Shown: positions 1-9,612, numbered from the stretch's first letter. The stretch: DNA of 64,000 nucleotides from Allacma fusca (GCA_947179485.1 OX359249.1:37124250-37188249); one strand, 5' to 3'. The notes: generated from the letters alone by a model not told the origin. Numbers and translations: made by a program.

Positions 1-388
1 AGTAACTTTGGTATCCGTCCACACTTGCAAGACGTACAGTGATGTAGCTATCCTGGAATGACAGCGTTCTGGATGATTCAAAACATTTGACACTTTCGTG
101 GTAAAAAATTAGGGTCTTTCATAGATAATATTTTATGGTCAATTCTTATAATTTTAATAATGGGTTCCACCAAAATGAACATAAACCAGGACAATTTAAA
201 ATTGAAAACATGCGCTCAGCTTGATTAATTTAACCACCATTTTATAAACCCCTGTACAGCACTTTTTTACTAAACAGCTTAAACAACACTTAAATATTTT
301 TAAAAAACATTTATGCACCGGAAAAGTTTGAGAACAATTCTAAAACTTATTCTTTGAGCACCGACTTCATGTAGTAAAAGGAGAGGCT

Positions 389-673
389 TCAGTTTTTAAA
401 AACAGCTAATCCTATTCTGAATAAAGTCTGTGGCAATGTTGCTAACATAAGTAGGAAGCGTTTAGTTTTCTTAAGAGTGTGTTTTATATCTAGCTTCGGT
501 GCCAGTTCCATTCGATGTTTATTTGTGACTACAGATAAAGTCAATACAACAGTGACGTTACTGCTACTTACGGTGAATATTAAGCCGTTGCTTATGTAGG
601 TCAGTGACGGGGCACTTTGACTTTGATTAACATAAATATAATTAGTCAAATAAATAGAAAGGCCTTTCTGCAT
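389..673 (-). CDS. Hypothetical ORF, partly hydrophobic, unidentified
   Basis: An ATG-initiated 94-codon open frame on the minus strand. It has a hydrophobic, Ser/Val/Thr-rich middle part (about residues 25-50), followed by a basic stretch with KHTLKKTKR and a second hydrophobic end. It could be a terminal exon of a membrane protein or a chance ORF. A GTAAGT lies inside the frame, so part of it may be intronic. I recognise no family and see no signal peptide. It is reported because ATG ORFs this long are not common in this AT-rich sequence. Confidence 0.2.
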   Translation of the reverse strand: MQKGLSIYLTNYIYVNQSQSAPSLTYISNGLIFTVSSSNVTVVLTLSVVTNKHRMELAPKLDIKHTLKKTKRFLLMLATLPQTLFRIGLAVFKN

Positions 674-950
674 GGTATGTGAGGGCCTTTATTTTTTTAC
701 CCTGACCGATCCAGAGTTGACCCCCCTTAAATTCATATGACTTCTAAATTTAACGAGGAAGTTAGTTTCTGTTACAGATTTTAACCAATCGAAACGGATT
801 GGAGGTATAAAGGATCCGTTGCATTTATTTAAACGAAGAACAGCCTATGTAAAAACGGCCTAATTATATAATGTTAAGTTAATGTTTTTTATGAATTGAA
901 AATCATTGCAATCCCAGTTTTCCCATCCACCTTGGTGGGTGGCTTGAATT

Positions 951-1335
951 CTAGTTATATTTATATAATAGCATACTACACAAGTGCAACCGGGATAGCT
1001 CAGAAAAGTTAGATAGATCAGGTTGCATGTACGCGTCTACATGACCCCGTCTTTCCCCAGGATGAGGACACACATGTAGTCTTTTTACTTTACAGTACTG
1101 AGCACACTGACTGCAAAAGTGAATTCTTTCCAGATGAGACTCATAATTAATATGAGATCTGCAGAAAAACTCACAAGTCGGCAATGGACAGCGAAAACAC
1201 TGTAAAAGAATAACAAATATGTATTTAGATAGATAATAAATATTGACGCTGTCTATGTTTATCACAGATACTTACGTAACCTTTTTCGCCTGTGCGTGTA
1301 GGTGTAGGTTTAACACTCGTCTCGTTACTGTCCAT
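951..1335 (-). CDS. Small two-exon C2H2 zinc-finger protein, unidentified
   Basis: Two exons: 1335-1276 (ATG at 1335, donor GTAAGT, phase 0) and 1199-951 (acceptor TTCTTTTACAG, stop TAG). Together they encode about 102 aa. The first 20 residues are polar. The second exon opens with Cys-rich sequence holding a classical finger C24-x4-C29-x12-H42-x4-H47, then a second group of cysteines (FCSQCAQYC and HVC). One finger plus a Cys cluster suggests zinc binding, possibly DNA or protein binding, but no known family is recognised. The 75-bp intron has good borders and keeps the frame, which supports a real gene. It could also be a fragment of a larger or decaying zinc-finger gene. Confidence 0.45.
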
Positions 1336-1576
1336 TGTGGACGGAGTGAGAGGAAACCGAAGGGGTCCGGTTACGCGAGTCCTTCCATTTGAAGTAGTTA
1401 TCCGTACAAAACTTAACCAACTTTAGAGCAGCTATGAGGATTATGCACACACATATGGATAAATACAAATGAAACTTTTTATGTGTATGCATATATACAT
1501 ATGCATTCATACAAGAAAGAGCTAACTTTTCCATTCGTCATTATGTTGCGGAGCATAAAATCCAATCGCCTGGGTA

Positions 1577-1712
1577 ATGAGTGAAGGTAACCGTTTTTGC
1601 TGTACTCCCGAGCCAGGACTACTTGATACGAACGTGGTCAAGATCGTCATGGAGATGGCAGATTGCGTGCGAGAGGGGATGGAGGGTCTGAACATAGTCC
1701 CCATCATTGTGT
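1577..1712 (+). other. Orphan exon-like ORF upstream of Cys-rich gene
   Basis: An open frame starting at ATG 1577 (MSEGNRFCC...) runs 45 codons to a canonical donor GTAAGT at 1713. It looks coding but does not join in frame to the gene starting at 1825: a TAA at about 1802-1804 closes that frame and there is no AG between the TAA and the ATG. Splicing to the CTTCTTCAG acceptor near 1790 is possible but gives a less protein-like frame. It may be an upstream ORF, an alternative first exon, or chance. Confidence 0.2.
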
Positions 1713-1824
1713 GTAAGTGTAGATAAATTGTTTTCCCGAATATAGACTGTAAACGCTGGCAGTGTAATTGAGTGATAACTTCTTCAGCCCGTGTTACTAC
1801 TAAACCATCCCAACCAATCGCATC

Positions 1825-2264
1825 ATGTCTGAGATGGGATACTACGGATGTACCCACGAATTTCTTCTACCGTGTCTTCTCAACCATCTTGCGACAAAGT
1901 TCAATAGTGCAGACGTTGTGGCTAGCAAGGACTACATCATTCATTGTCGAATTTGCGGGGCGAACTGTCGGTGGTTTTGCGAACTTCGTCCCACCATGTC
2001 ACCACATTACTGGCTTCGGCAGTACGAGTACTTATACTGTAAAAATTGTTTAGAATATTCAATAATTATTGTTGTTTTTCCTATTGATGAATAATGTTTG
2101 CATTGTGTGTTGTAACTGCTCTAGTACTGTGTAAGATTTATCAATTTGTATTTACAGTTCAAGGGGATCAGTTCCACCTAAAGCTCGACAGTCATTCCGA
2201 CCTTTTGCGGAGGGTCAATAGAGGAGTAAGATTTTGGAAAGTGATAAGGTTCCGTGACCTTTGA
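1825..2264 (+). CDS. Small two-exon Cys-rich, putative zinc-binding protein
   Basis: Exons 1825-2038 (donor GTAAAA, phase 1) and 2158-2264 (acceptor TTTGTATTTACAG, stop TGA) join in frame to give about 106 aa. Residues 40-52 read HCRICGANCRWFC, that is C41-x2-C44-x3-C48-x3-C52, with earlier C9, C17 and H21. This looks like a zinc-binding knuckle. The C-terminal exon is basic and amphipathic (LLRRVNRGVRFWK). The family is not recognised. The gene runs divergently from the zinc-finger gene at 951-1335, and both are tiny Cys-rich proteins, so they could be lineage-specific. The start is the first ATG after an in-frame TAA. Confidence 0.4.
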
Positions 2265-2433
2265 CACGTATGTATTCTAGCAGAATTAAATAATGAGAAT
2301 TGTTTTTTAGCCCGTTCTCACGACCCTGTCCAGTTTCCCCCCATCAATTCTAACGGGTATAAAACCGAAATCGGTGAGAAGGACTTATTCACTTTCAATG
2401 TTTCCTCAGACTTGATCTCTCTTGCTTGAGCAA

Positions 2434-2511
2434 AATGGCAGAATTTCTGGACAGCAGGTTCGAAGGCAAAGTCGGAGTTGCAGAGACTGCGACCCAAGTT
2501 AAAACCCTATA
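2434..2511 (+). other. Short ORF 5' of the TIR element
   Basis: ATG at 2434 opens a 25-codon frame (MAEFLDSRFEGKV...) ending in TAG, just before the repeat element that begins at 2567. It may be the remnant of a small exon. It could equally be chance; nothing identifies it. Confidence 0.12.
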
Positions 2512-2566
2512 GTCGTCTATCGGCGGCTCCTCAACCGGATGAAAATACTGACATTACTACTACATG

Positions 2567-3556
2567 TAGGGATGGTCGATTTGAAACTGCCATGGCATAT
2601 TGGGCATCATGCCTGCCCAGGGCATTTTGGGCATTTTCAACTTTGGTCAAATACGTAGATTTTGGGCATATTCGGCACGGGCATTTTGGGCATTTCCATT
2701 CCTGGGCATATTTGGCGTTTTGGGCATATTCAACTCAAATTTTCCGGCCGATTACCTTTTCCAGACGTTATTGGTCGCTGCTGCTATTTGTAATCGCTAC
2801 TACTGCAAACTGCCCAGCACACATTGTAATAACTAAAAACGATTAGGAGTTTTTAACATACAGGTAAATAAATCTGGTCAGTACAAAATTGTAGCAGTTT
2901 TGAAACCTCTAACCATTGTTGCTAATTGACGGATGGTTAAATAGTTTAACATTGAAATTGTTCCCGAATTATTTTTAATTTAGAAGTCAAACATAACTCA
3001 CTATTTGGAATGCAATAAACTCTGCCAACCTCGAAGCATTTGCTAGAAAAAGTTGATATGAGAAATTTTATTTACGCCGATATTATTTCAGCCGAAGGCT
3101 GAGCAACGGCTGTAGAAGTTGAAAGTTATACAAATAAAAGTTCTGATGGGGAGGATTTTTTTGAGGACGCATTTATCATTGAAGAACCGTACACGTGAGA
3201 AGAACTAGAGTATTCTGATTAACGTTATACAAAATGCAACAGTATTGCATTCGTCAATTCAATATAAGGTGATTGTATGATACACATGAAGTATCTTTTG
3301 AAATAAAATACATTTGAACAAAATTGCCATGTAGCCTTTTTTTATTGAAATTTGAGTATTTTATTTTAATAGTGAATAATGGATTTTTTGTCTTTACTGT
3401 ATTGCTGAGTTTTGTTTACAAAAAATAATAAATATTCCCTACTGAAAATGCCGAATATGCCCAATGTGCCCAAAAATATGGCACGTTGGCGGGCATTTTG
3501 GGCATATTCAGCTTGGCGGGCATATATACGAGGGCATTTTCAATCGACATTCCCTA
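2567..3556. mobile_element. Non-autonomous TIR element with GGGCAT repeat arrays
   Basis: The ends form imperfect inverted repeats of about 25 bp: TAGGGATGGTCGATTTGAAA at 2567 and, on the other strand from 3556, TAGGGAATGTCGATTGAAAA. Both continue into runs of a degenerate unit, GGGCATTTTGGGCATATTC, at about 2590-2735 and 3448-3540; the right array carries units in both orientations. Open frames over the left array (2478-2846) are products of this repeat, not genes. The TIR style (TAGGGATG...) and subterminal repeats resemble hAT elements. I could not find a matching 8-bp duplication: ACTACATG on the left against AACATAAC on the right. The interior shows no intact transposase. It is probably an old MITE-like derivative. 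Confidence 0.65.
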
Positions 3557-4675
3557 AACATAACATAAGTCATCATCATCCCAACTGACATGTAAGGTTT
3601 AGATGCTAATTCATAACACAGTAAACTGGCTTGTTTACTTCATTACCAGGCTTCGCATAATATTCCCTTAATTAATATGTATAGTTAAACTTGGTACAGT
3701 GCACTATCGCTATTAGAGATTCCTTAAAAATAGGATTTGCCTCAAATGCGGACGCCAGAATACGGTGCACTCTTTAAATTGGAACTCTACACTATACTAA
3801 GTATGTATTTTGATATTTGTATACCAAATATTTTGCTGAGGAAATCTTAAATAGGGATTGTGTACAGTATGAATTCATGAAACTGTTGTTTTAGTAACAT
3901 CCCCGATGTTTAAACAGGTTCAAGCTAATTTGAGGACAATATTACTAAATTATAGTAGGTAGGTTACCTTCTTTGGTATACTGCGATTTATGAAACGTTA
4001 CGCTGATTTCGTATCATGTAATTTACTGGCAAATTGTTTCAACAATAGTGTTTCATTGGTATAATACTAAGTATTATATAATAGTAAATAATAAAGGAAT
4101 ATAAATGCATATATCTACATTTATAGAGAAACACGTTTCCAAATTGCTTAATCTACGCCAACTCGGCTCAACAAAATGTTCTTCATCCTGGTTTGTAGTA
4201 ATTACCTGTAGTCACCCAGGAGCTTATACTCTGTATAATGCAATGTATTAAAATATGTAAAAAACAATAATTTCAGATGCTTTTTATTTTACATTTTTTA
4301 CATTTTTGTCTTTAAAAAATGAATGAAGAAAAAAACTTCAACTTTCACCTACATTAATACTCTTTCCTCAAAAAATATTGTCTTAATAAGAATTTTATTA
4401 AGAACCTTTCGAACCTCCGAAATAGTTATCCAAATAAATATAGTCTTAGAATTTTAGTGGACCATTATCTTTTCAAATTTTTGCCATAGGTAATTTGGTT
4501 ACGGTGAAAAGAGGATGGAAACACACCTTTTTTAAAAAATCTGAAGATAGTGCTTTGTTCACGACAGCTAAGCCACTCCCAAATACAATCTTATTGCATT
4601 AAGCTTAAGCGTTCTGTGACTTGTTTTACCCAACCGCAACCTGTCTTCCATCCTTTACGGAATATCACAAAAACC

Positions 4676-5575
4676 ATGTCAATCGAATCGGAAACAGACG
4701 GAAATGGTGATGCAGAAGACATATATAATCAATCTATCACCAAAGATAAATTTTCCTCATATGTTCTGACGATGACAGATGGCTTAGAACCTTTCAATGG
4801 AATCGGCACCCTTTTCATGCAAAAATGCTACAACAATTTACCTTTTGAAATTTCTGAAAGTCTATCAAGACGGTTTAAAGTTATGAACGATGAGGGCCGG
4901 TGTATTTTTTGGGCTGGAGAACGAGTTGATTGTGGCTCAAAATGTTGGCGAGGGATGCAGCGGAGGTTTACATTCTGCATTTACTCCACCGAAGGAGATC
5001 TGGTATTGACAGTGGATCGACAGCGATTGCAAACTTGCTCAAATTGGGGTTGTCCGTCCGGAACGGAGAAAAAATTCAACTCAGATATGACAAATGCAGC
5101 AATTATGAGCATGTTGAATACTTATGTGTACCACTTCAATGGATTCATAATTGGTCGATTAAAAAATACTTCATCAGCCTTCAGGCCCCAGTATGAAGTG
5201 GAGGACGAGAATTCTTATAATATCCTCAATATTCGCTCTCATAATTGCGGAACCATCTGTCCAATTTTCAGCTTCTGCAATTCTAACTTTCGACTTTACG
5301 ACAGACATCGAAATTATTTGGGCGAGATTCGGAAATCCGTTACCTTAGTTGACAGTCGACATCGTAACAGACGTTGTGTAGGAGCTACTTTTCCTACCCA
5401 TTTGTCACCCAGTATGAAATGTCTGATTTTGTCCGCTATGTTCGAATTGAAGGTGACATACTTCGAGCGGCGTCTCTCAACCGTGGAAGTACTCTGGGTA
5501 TTTGTTATTGGGATACTTTTAGCAACTACCTTACTATTACTTTTCATGGTGACGACCTTTATTGAAAGACAATGA
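4676..5575 (+). CDS. Phospholipid scramblase family protein (divergent, intronless)
   Basis: A single uninterrupted frame of 299 aa. The start is the first ATG (4676, ACCATGT context); the frame stays open to 4550 but without an ATG. The layout is that of a scramblase (LURP-one-like beta barrel followed by a C-terminal membrane helix). A GERVDCGSKCWRGMQRRF block matches the family's AE..D...R...RPF region. Later come an FRPQYEVED and LNIRSHNC block and a GEIRKS block, then FPTHLSPSMKCLILSAMFELKVTYFE, the family's FP.DL....K....A.FLID..FFE. A strong hydrophobic segment lies at about residues 272-295. Scramblases move phospholipids between bilayer leaflets, usually under Ca2+ control. Here the acidic Ca2+-loop (DAD.F.I) is replaced by a basic stretch and the poly-Cys palmitoylation motif is absent, so activity may differ. 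The absence of introns suggests a retro-copy or fast-evolving paralogue. Confidence 0.88.
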   Translation: MSIESETDGNGDAEDIYNQSITKDKFSSYVLTMTDGLEPFNGIGTLFMQKCYNNLPFEISESLSRRFKVMNDEGRCIFWAGERVDCGSKCWRGMQRRFTFCIYSTEGDLVLTVDRQRLQTCSNWGCPSGTEKKFNSDMTNAAIMSMLNTYVYHFNGFIIGRLKNTSSAFRPQYEVEDENSYNILNIRSHNCGTICPIFSFCNSNFRLYDRHRNYLGEIRKSVTLVDSRHRNRRCVGATFPTHLSPSMKCLILSAMFELKVTYFERRLSTVEVLWVFVIGILLATTLLLLFMVTTFIERQ

Positions 5576-5627
5576 CGTCAGTCATATAATTGACAATTCA
5601 ACATTTATTAAAAAATTATATTCATAC

Positions 5628-5633
5628 AATAAA
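5628..5633 (+). terminator. Polyadenylation signal of scramblase gene
   Basis: AATAAA lies about 50 bp after the scramblase stop codon. It is a suitable cleavage/polyadenylation signal. Confidence 0.5.
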
Positions 5634-5873
5634 AACATTCGTTCCATGTCTAGCATTTCGATAAATATTTGAGGTTTCGTATGCTAAGTATGTCGTGCAA
5701 AGGATCTTTTGCGTGTGTAAGCTGGAAATCAAACCAGTGTCTGGATCGATTGACACACTCTAGTGTTCGCCTTACTTCCTCAATATAGGGTGACAGTATC
5801 ACTAAAAATTTTGACAGTTAATTTGGATTATGATACCTTAAAACAAGCTACGTATATTTTCTCATGACATTAC

Positions 5874-5881
5874 CAATGAAG
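5874..5881. repeat. Target-site duplication, left copy (hAT)
   Basis: CAATGAAG directly abuts the left TIR and is repeated exactly at 7186-7193. It marks the 8-bp staggered insertion typical of hAT elements. Confidence 0.85.
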
Positions 5882-7185
5882 TAGTGCTCCGCATGGGTAC
5901 AAAAATGTTGTACCTGGACCTGAACCTGTACCTGAATCATGGGTATATGGATTTTTTGAACCTATACCCGTACCTGTACCTGAATACCTGGGTTCAATTT
6001 TCCTGAACCTGTACCTGTACTCAAACTAAATCGGGAGTACCTGTACCTGAAAAGTACCTGTACCCAAAAAGTACCCAAAAAAGTACCTGTACCCGGGTAT
6101 ATTTTAAAAGTACCTGAACCTACCCGGGTATTTTCCATTGTACTAATTTAAAGGATTACCAAATATTTTACACGAAATAAAAAATTTAAATATCTGCGAC
6201 ATTTTGACTCGATAAATTTATTTATCAGATTAGATATATTTTTATTATTTATTCTTCAAAAGAATGACTAAGTACTGGAATTATCAGTGGCTAAAAATGA
6301 TTACAGAAAGGTAGAAAAGGGTAATTGAAAGCAAAATCTACGATATGAATAAGTTCAATCCAACAATACAAATGCAGTGTAATATTTTCTAAACGTTCAA
6401 TAATGGCGAGAAATTAAACGATTAAGAATTTGTTTTGCAATTGCTTTTGCAATGGAAAACATTTTTTTAGATTCAAACTCCTCAGATTTTAACTTCAACC
6501 AAGCTTTGAAACAAAAACATTTCCTACCGTAACTCCACTCTTATATAAGCGTTTATGCGTCAGAAGATCTGGGCCATAAGAGAAGGCTCGGTCAATCTTA
6601 GATCTCTGTTCTTTAGCAGTTCCAGGATCTGATAAAAAATCTCTGGTCATTCCAGCTAATGCTGGGCAGGGTTGGAAAAAAACCGGATTTTATTAATAAA
6701 GGCCAAGCCAGTGGCAAGAAATGGTAACAACCGGTTTTTATTGGACAGTGGATTTATTTGGATAGTATTAATTATGGCCATTTTATACCTACCTAGTTTT
6801 CCTGACTGAGCTTATACGTTTAAATTTTAATGTAAAATGTTTCAAGGTCAAAACTTCGGAGGAGTGTTTAAAGCTCAACAACACCTTTACAGGCGTTACT
6901 TGGAAATTATTATTGACTGAAAAGTACCTGAAAATTCAGGTATTTTACATTCAGGTTCAGGTATTTACCCAGTGCGTACCCGTACCTGATGGGTTTATAC
7001 CCAAAAGATTACTTTTTGTACCTGTACCCATACCTGAACCTGAACCTGAATTTTCAGGTATCTAACGACTGAACCTGAACCTGTACCCAAATTGGATGGG
7101 TACAAGAAGTATGTACCTGATACGTACCTGTACCTGAACCTGTACCCAAATACCCGGGTAAAACCTGTACCCATGAGGGGCACTA
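5882..7185. mobile_element. Degenerate hAT transposon with CCTGTACC repeat arrays
   Basis: A 1304-bp element with terminal inverted repeats TAGTGCTCCGCATGGGTACA (left) and TAGTGCCCCTCATGGGTACA (right, other strand), flanked by a perfect 8-bp direct duplication CAATGAAG at 5874-5881 and 7186-7193. An 8-bp duplication and this TIR type are hAT hallmarks. The outer 250 bp at each end consist of degenerate CCTGTACCTGAA/GTACCC units, on the left at about 5905-6135 and on the right at about 6920-7170. The right array mixes both orientations. The interior carries a fossil hATC domain on the minus strand (6482-6675). The element is too short and too broken to be autonomous. Confidence 0.88.
6482..6675 (-). 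pseudogene. hAT transposase C-terminal (hATC) remnant
   Basis: Read on the minus strand, the frame runs CPALAGMTRDFLSDPGTAKE, then DRAFSYGPDLLTHKR and TVGNVLFQSL, ending at TGA (6484-6482). This matches the hATC dimerisation-domain pattern YP.LA.MARD.LSIPGT...ER.FS.G.DL.T..R....TV..L. The essential SER is not clean (SKIDRAFS), and nothing upstream shows an RNase-H-like core or BED finger. It is a decayed fragment inside the hAT element and supports the family assignment of that element. Confidence 0.7.
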
Positions 7186-7193
7186 CAATGAAG
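7186..7193. repeat. Target-site duplication, right copy (hAT)
   Basis: The second exact copy of CAATGAAG, directly after the right TIR of the element at 5882-7185. Confidence 0.85.
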
Positions 7194-7199
7194 TCGACA

Positions 7200-8480
7200 A
7201 TGGAAAGTATTTTGCATGCTCACCTTTTGTAAATCATCGGACCAGTTAAGTATGTCACTGGTTTCTTGAATGGGTACATTGTAAATATAAACAGGTAAGA
7301 TAATAAGATAAACCTTACATTAGCAGGTAATGTACATTACATGTTCTTTTAAACTAATGAAGTTTTGATCAACGAAGCCAAAGGCTTTGTTATTTTAAGA
7401 AATGTGATTATTTAATCTTTGCAAGAGTAATGACTAGGGATGCCAATGGCTATGTATATGGCGAGACGATATTATCACAAATGTCCGCCATTCCGAGAGG
7501 CAATATTTTCGACGATACTTATCGCAAATATTATCCAGAATATCGGTGTATCGCACAACGAAGTTTTTCAATACATTAGTTTTAATTATGGATAGTACAA
7601 ATGAAAACTGGGCCATTTTTGACATACTTTAACTTATTTACGTATTTCAGAAGCCATAAATTCTCAGTTCAAATAAGCATGAGTGGATAGTGTGAATGCA
7701 AACGAGTAGCGTTGAAAGTGTTGCATCACGTTAGATTTATGGTGCTTCAGGCTACATTGCTACAGCAGGAAGAATGAAAAATGTTCAGAATAGATTAATG
7801 TAGCTGCTCTAACAGAGTGGATATTAATCTGCAAGTAAAATGTTGCTACAGTGCGCTAGTAGAGGTGAGCATTTAGGAAAGGGTGGGTGAATAACAGTTA
7901 ATTAGGAGTATAACTTGAGACATATACGACGGATTAAAAGCAAACTGCAAAATATACAACGAAAAGTCAGTTATATTCGCTGATTGCACGTAATAATACT
8001 TAGGGACTGAATCAGCATCTTCAAACATAGCATAATATTGTATGTAGTCAAAACCTGAATTCGTTTTGCCAGGGTACCAATTGAATTGTGTCGACTACCG
8101 GTGTTGCTGGGTAAAAAATCGAATAATTCTGCACGAGCAGTTCGGTCAAGGATTTACCCGTGTTGTCTGAAATCGTTCGAAGACCTTATTGATAGTAATA
8201 TTTTGTCCACTACTAGCATATCAGTGTCTGTTTTAATTACATTACTTCAGAGATAATTACTATTAAACCGTAATGTTTCATTAGGTTTTAATGGGCATGC
8301 CATTACACCCGCTTTGTATCTCAATAAATCAGCTTTTTAAACTAATGCTCAATGTACTAAAAAGCGCCCTACGCACATTTAATGCCATATGTATACACAC
8401 GCAGGCGCCGGCCACACATTTCCCTTCAAACTCCAAAGGGAGCTCTGCTCCCTCCAGTTCCTCGACACGGGACCCTTCAT
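7200..8480. other. Intergenic, no gene recognised
   Basis: Between the hAT element and the hairpin at 8481 I see only short ORFs without recognisable domains or convincing splice borders, in AT-rich sequence. Confidence 0.5.
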
Positions 8481-8567
8481 GCACGTTACGCAAGAAATCA
8501 ATAAATCGATCACTAATCAATACATTATTGATTTTAGACCGATTTATTAATTTCTGGCGTAACTTGC
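8481..8567. repeat. 87-nt near-perfect foldback (hairpin)
   Basis: The left arm 8481-8508 and right arm 8540-8567 are complementary over 28 positions with about three mismatches (GTTACGCAAGAAATCAATAAATCG against GTTACGCCAGAAATTAATAAATCG). Inside the 31-nt loop a second small stem pairs AATCAAT with ATTGATT. Such a structure could be a short palindromic repeat (MITE remnant) or a transcribed hairpin such as a miRNA or siRNA precursor. Sequence alone does not decide. Confidence 0.6.
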
Positions 8568-9329
8568 TTAAATATTACTACTAACACACCTATTTACAGT
8601 ACTGAGTCAATGATAGTTACTTCCGTTGGAAACAGTGATAAGTTTTTCTCTCTCCACAGTTTGTTGCAAATAAATTTGGCAGTTTTTATTCCCACCCAAT
8701 TTTTTTCTGAATTAATTTTGAGGCTCATTATATAACAATGGGCTGACATGGGCTTCCCAAAGAACTATATGATAGGTCACTAAGGTAAGAATCGCACCCA
8801 GGACCGGTGAAAATAGGCAACACAATAATTGTGTTTAATAATTTATTAAAGAAATTCCCTGCCAGCAGCAACATTTCCAAAAATTGTCTACCTCTTACCG
8901 CTATATAAAATTTCCAAATTTCCGATATCACAGGAAATTTAAAGAAGAATGAGAATCTCTTCACTTCATTTCAGGATTCGCCATTTTCTCCTTATTGTTA
9001 CCGGTCGGCCACAATTCTCAGCTCAAAGACCTATCAAATAACTCTTTGGGAAGTCCATAAAATTCCCCACAAATCTTAAAATTAATTCATAAAAAAAATT
9101 TGGACTGATATAAAAAATCCTCAAATACACAAAACCGTTAAAATAAGTTCCTTTATGTTTTTGACCCTTTGATTACTGTCCTTTCAAAACAATGAACCTA
9201 ATTTTAAAAAATCTGAAACAAAATTTGTTCCAAACCGGGGGAGTCAAATATTTCATACATTACTCCCTCAATCTAAATTAGGTTGTTACTCCAATCCATA
9301 CCCCACTTCTAACAAACCTGTCAATCCTC

Positions 9330-9612
9330 TGAACCTTCATTATTACAACAGAGTTTCGTATTTGACTGAACCGCCCGCCTATCCCAACTCCGGCTTTTCG
9401 GGGCCACCATTGCTCTCACACTTCCGGTCACATGTACTCAGGGGAATAACCCCATGGAAGAAATTCCTTTCCTAACCCCCATTGGTAAAATCCGCTTTCC
9501 TATAAGTCAAAATTAATTACCACACCCGGGATTTGAACCCCGCAACTCTTTCAACCCCCAGTCGAATTCCAGCTCATACCCCCTCCACTCCAAGGGGTCA
9601 ATCAGGCCCACT
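9330..9612 (-). repeat. tRNA-derived SINE-like element
   Basis: On the minus strand the segment starts near 9612 with a tRNA-like head. It has an A-box-like TGGAGTGG (about 9588-9600) and a clear B-box GGGTTCAAATCCCG (rc of 9527-9540) about 50 nt later. A GC-rich body follows (GTGACCGGAAGTGTGAGAGC..., AAAAGCCGGAGTTGGG) down to about 9330. It stands out in base composition from the AT-rich surroundings. The acceptor stem does not pair fully and no anticodon arm is convincing, so it is not a functional tRNA gene. The body boundary is approximate. Confidence 0.45.

Noticed and set aside
2478-2846. 122-codon ORF (plus) and overlapping 78-codon ORF
   Set aside because: The reading frames are generated by the GGGCATTTT repeat units of the TIR element; the protein is low-complexity (GHFGHF-like) and lacks an ATG-based gene model.
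4550-4675. 42-codon N-terminal extension of the scramblase
   Set aside because: The frame is open but begins at GTG; the first ATG is at 4676, so this is treated as 5' UTR.
6995-7183. 62-codon minus ORF with RYRYVSGT/QVQVWVQVQ repeats
   Set aside because: A translation of the CCTGTACC repeat array at the right end of the hAT element.
9527-9600. tRNA gene on the minus strand
   Set aside because: A B-box is present, but the acceptor stem pairs poorly and no anticodon arm is evident; better explained as a SINE head.
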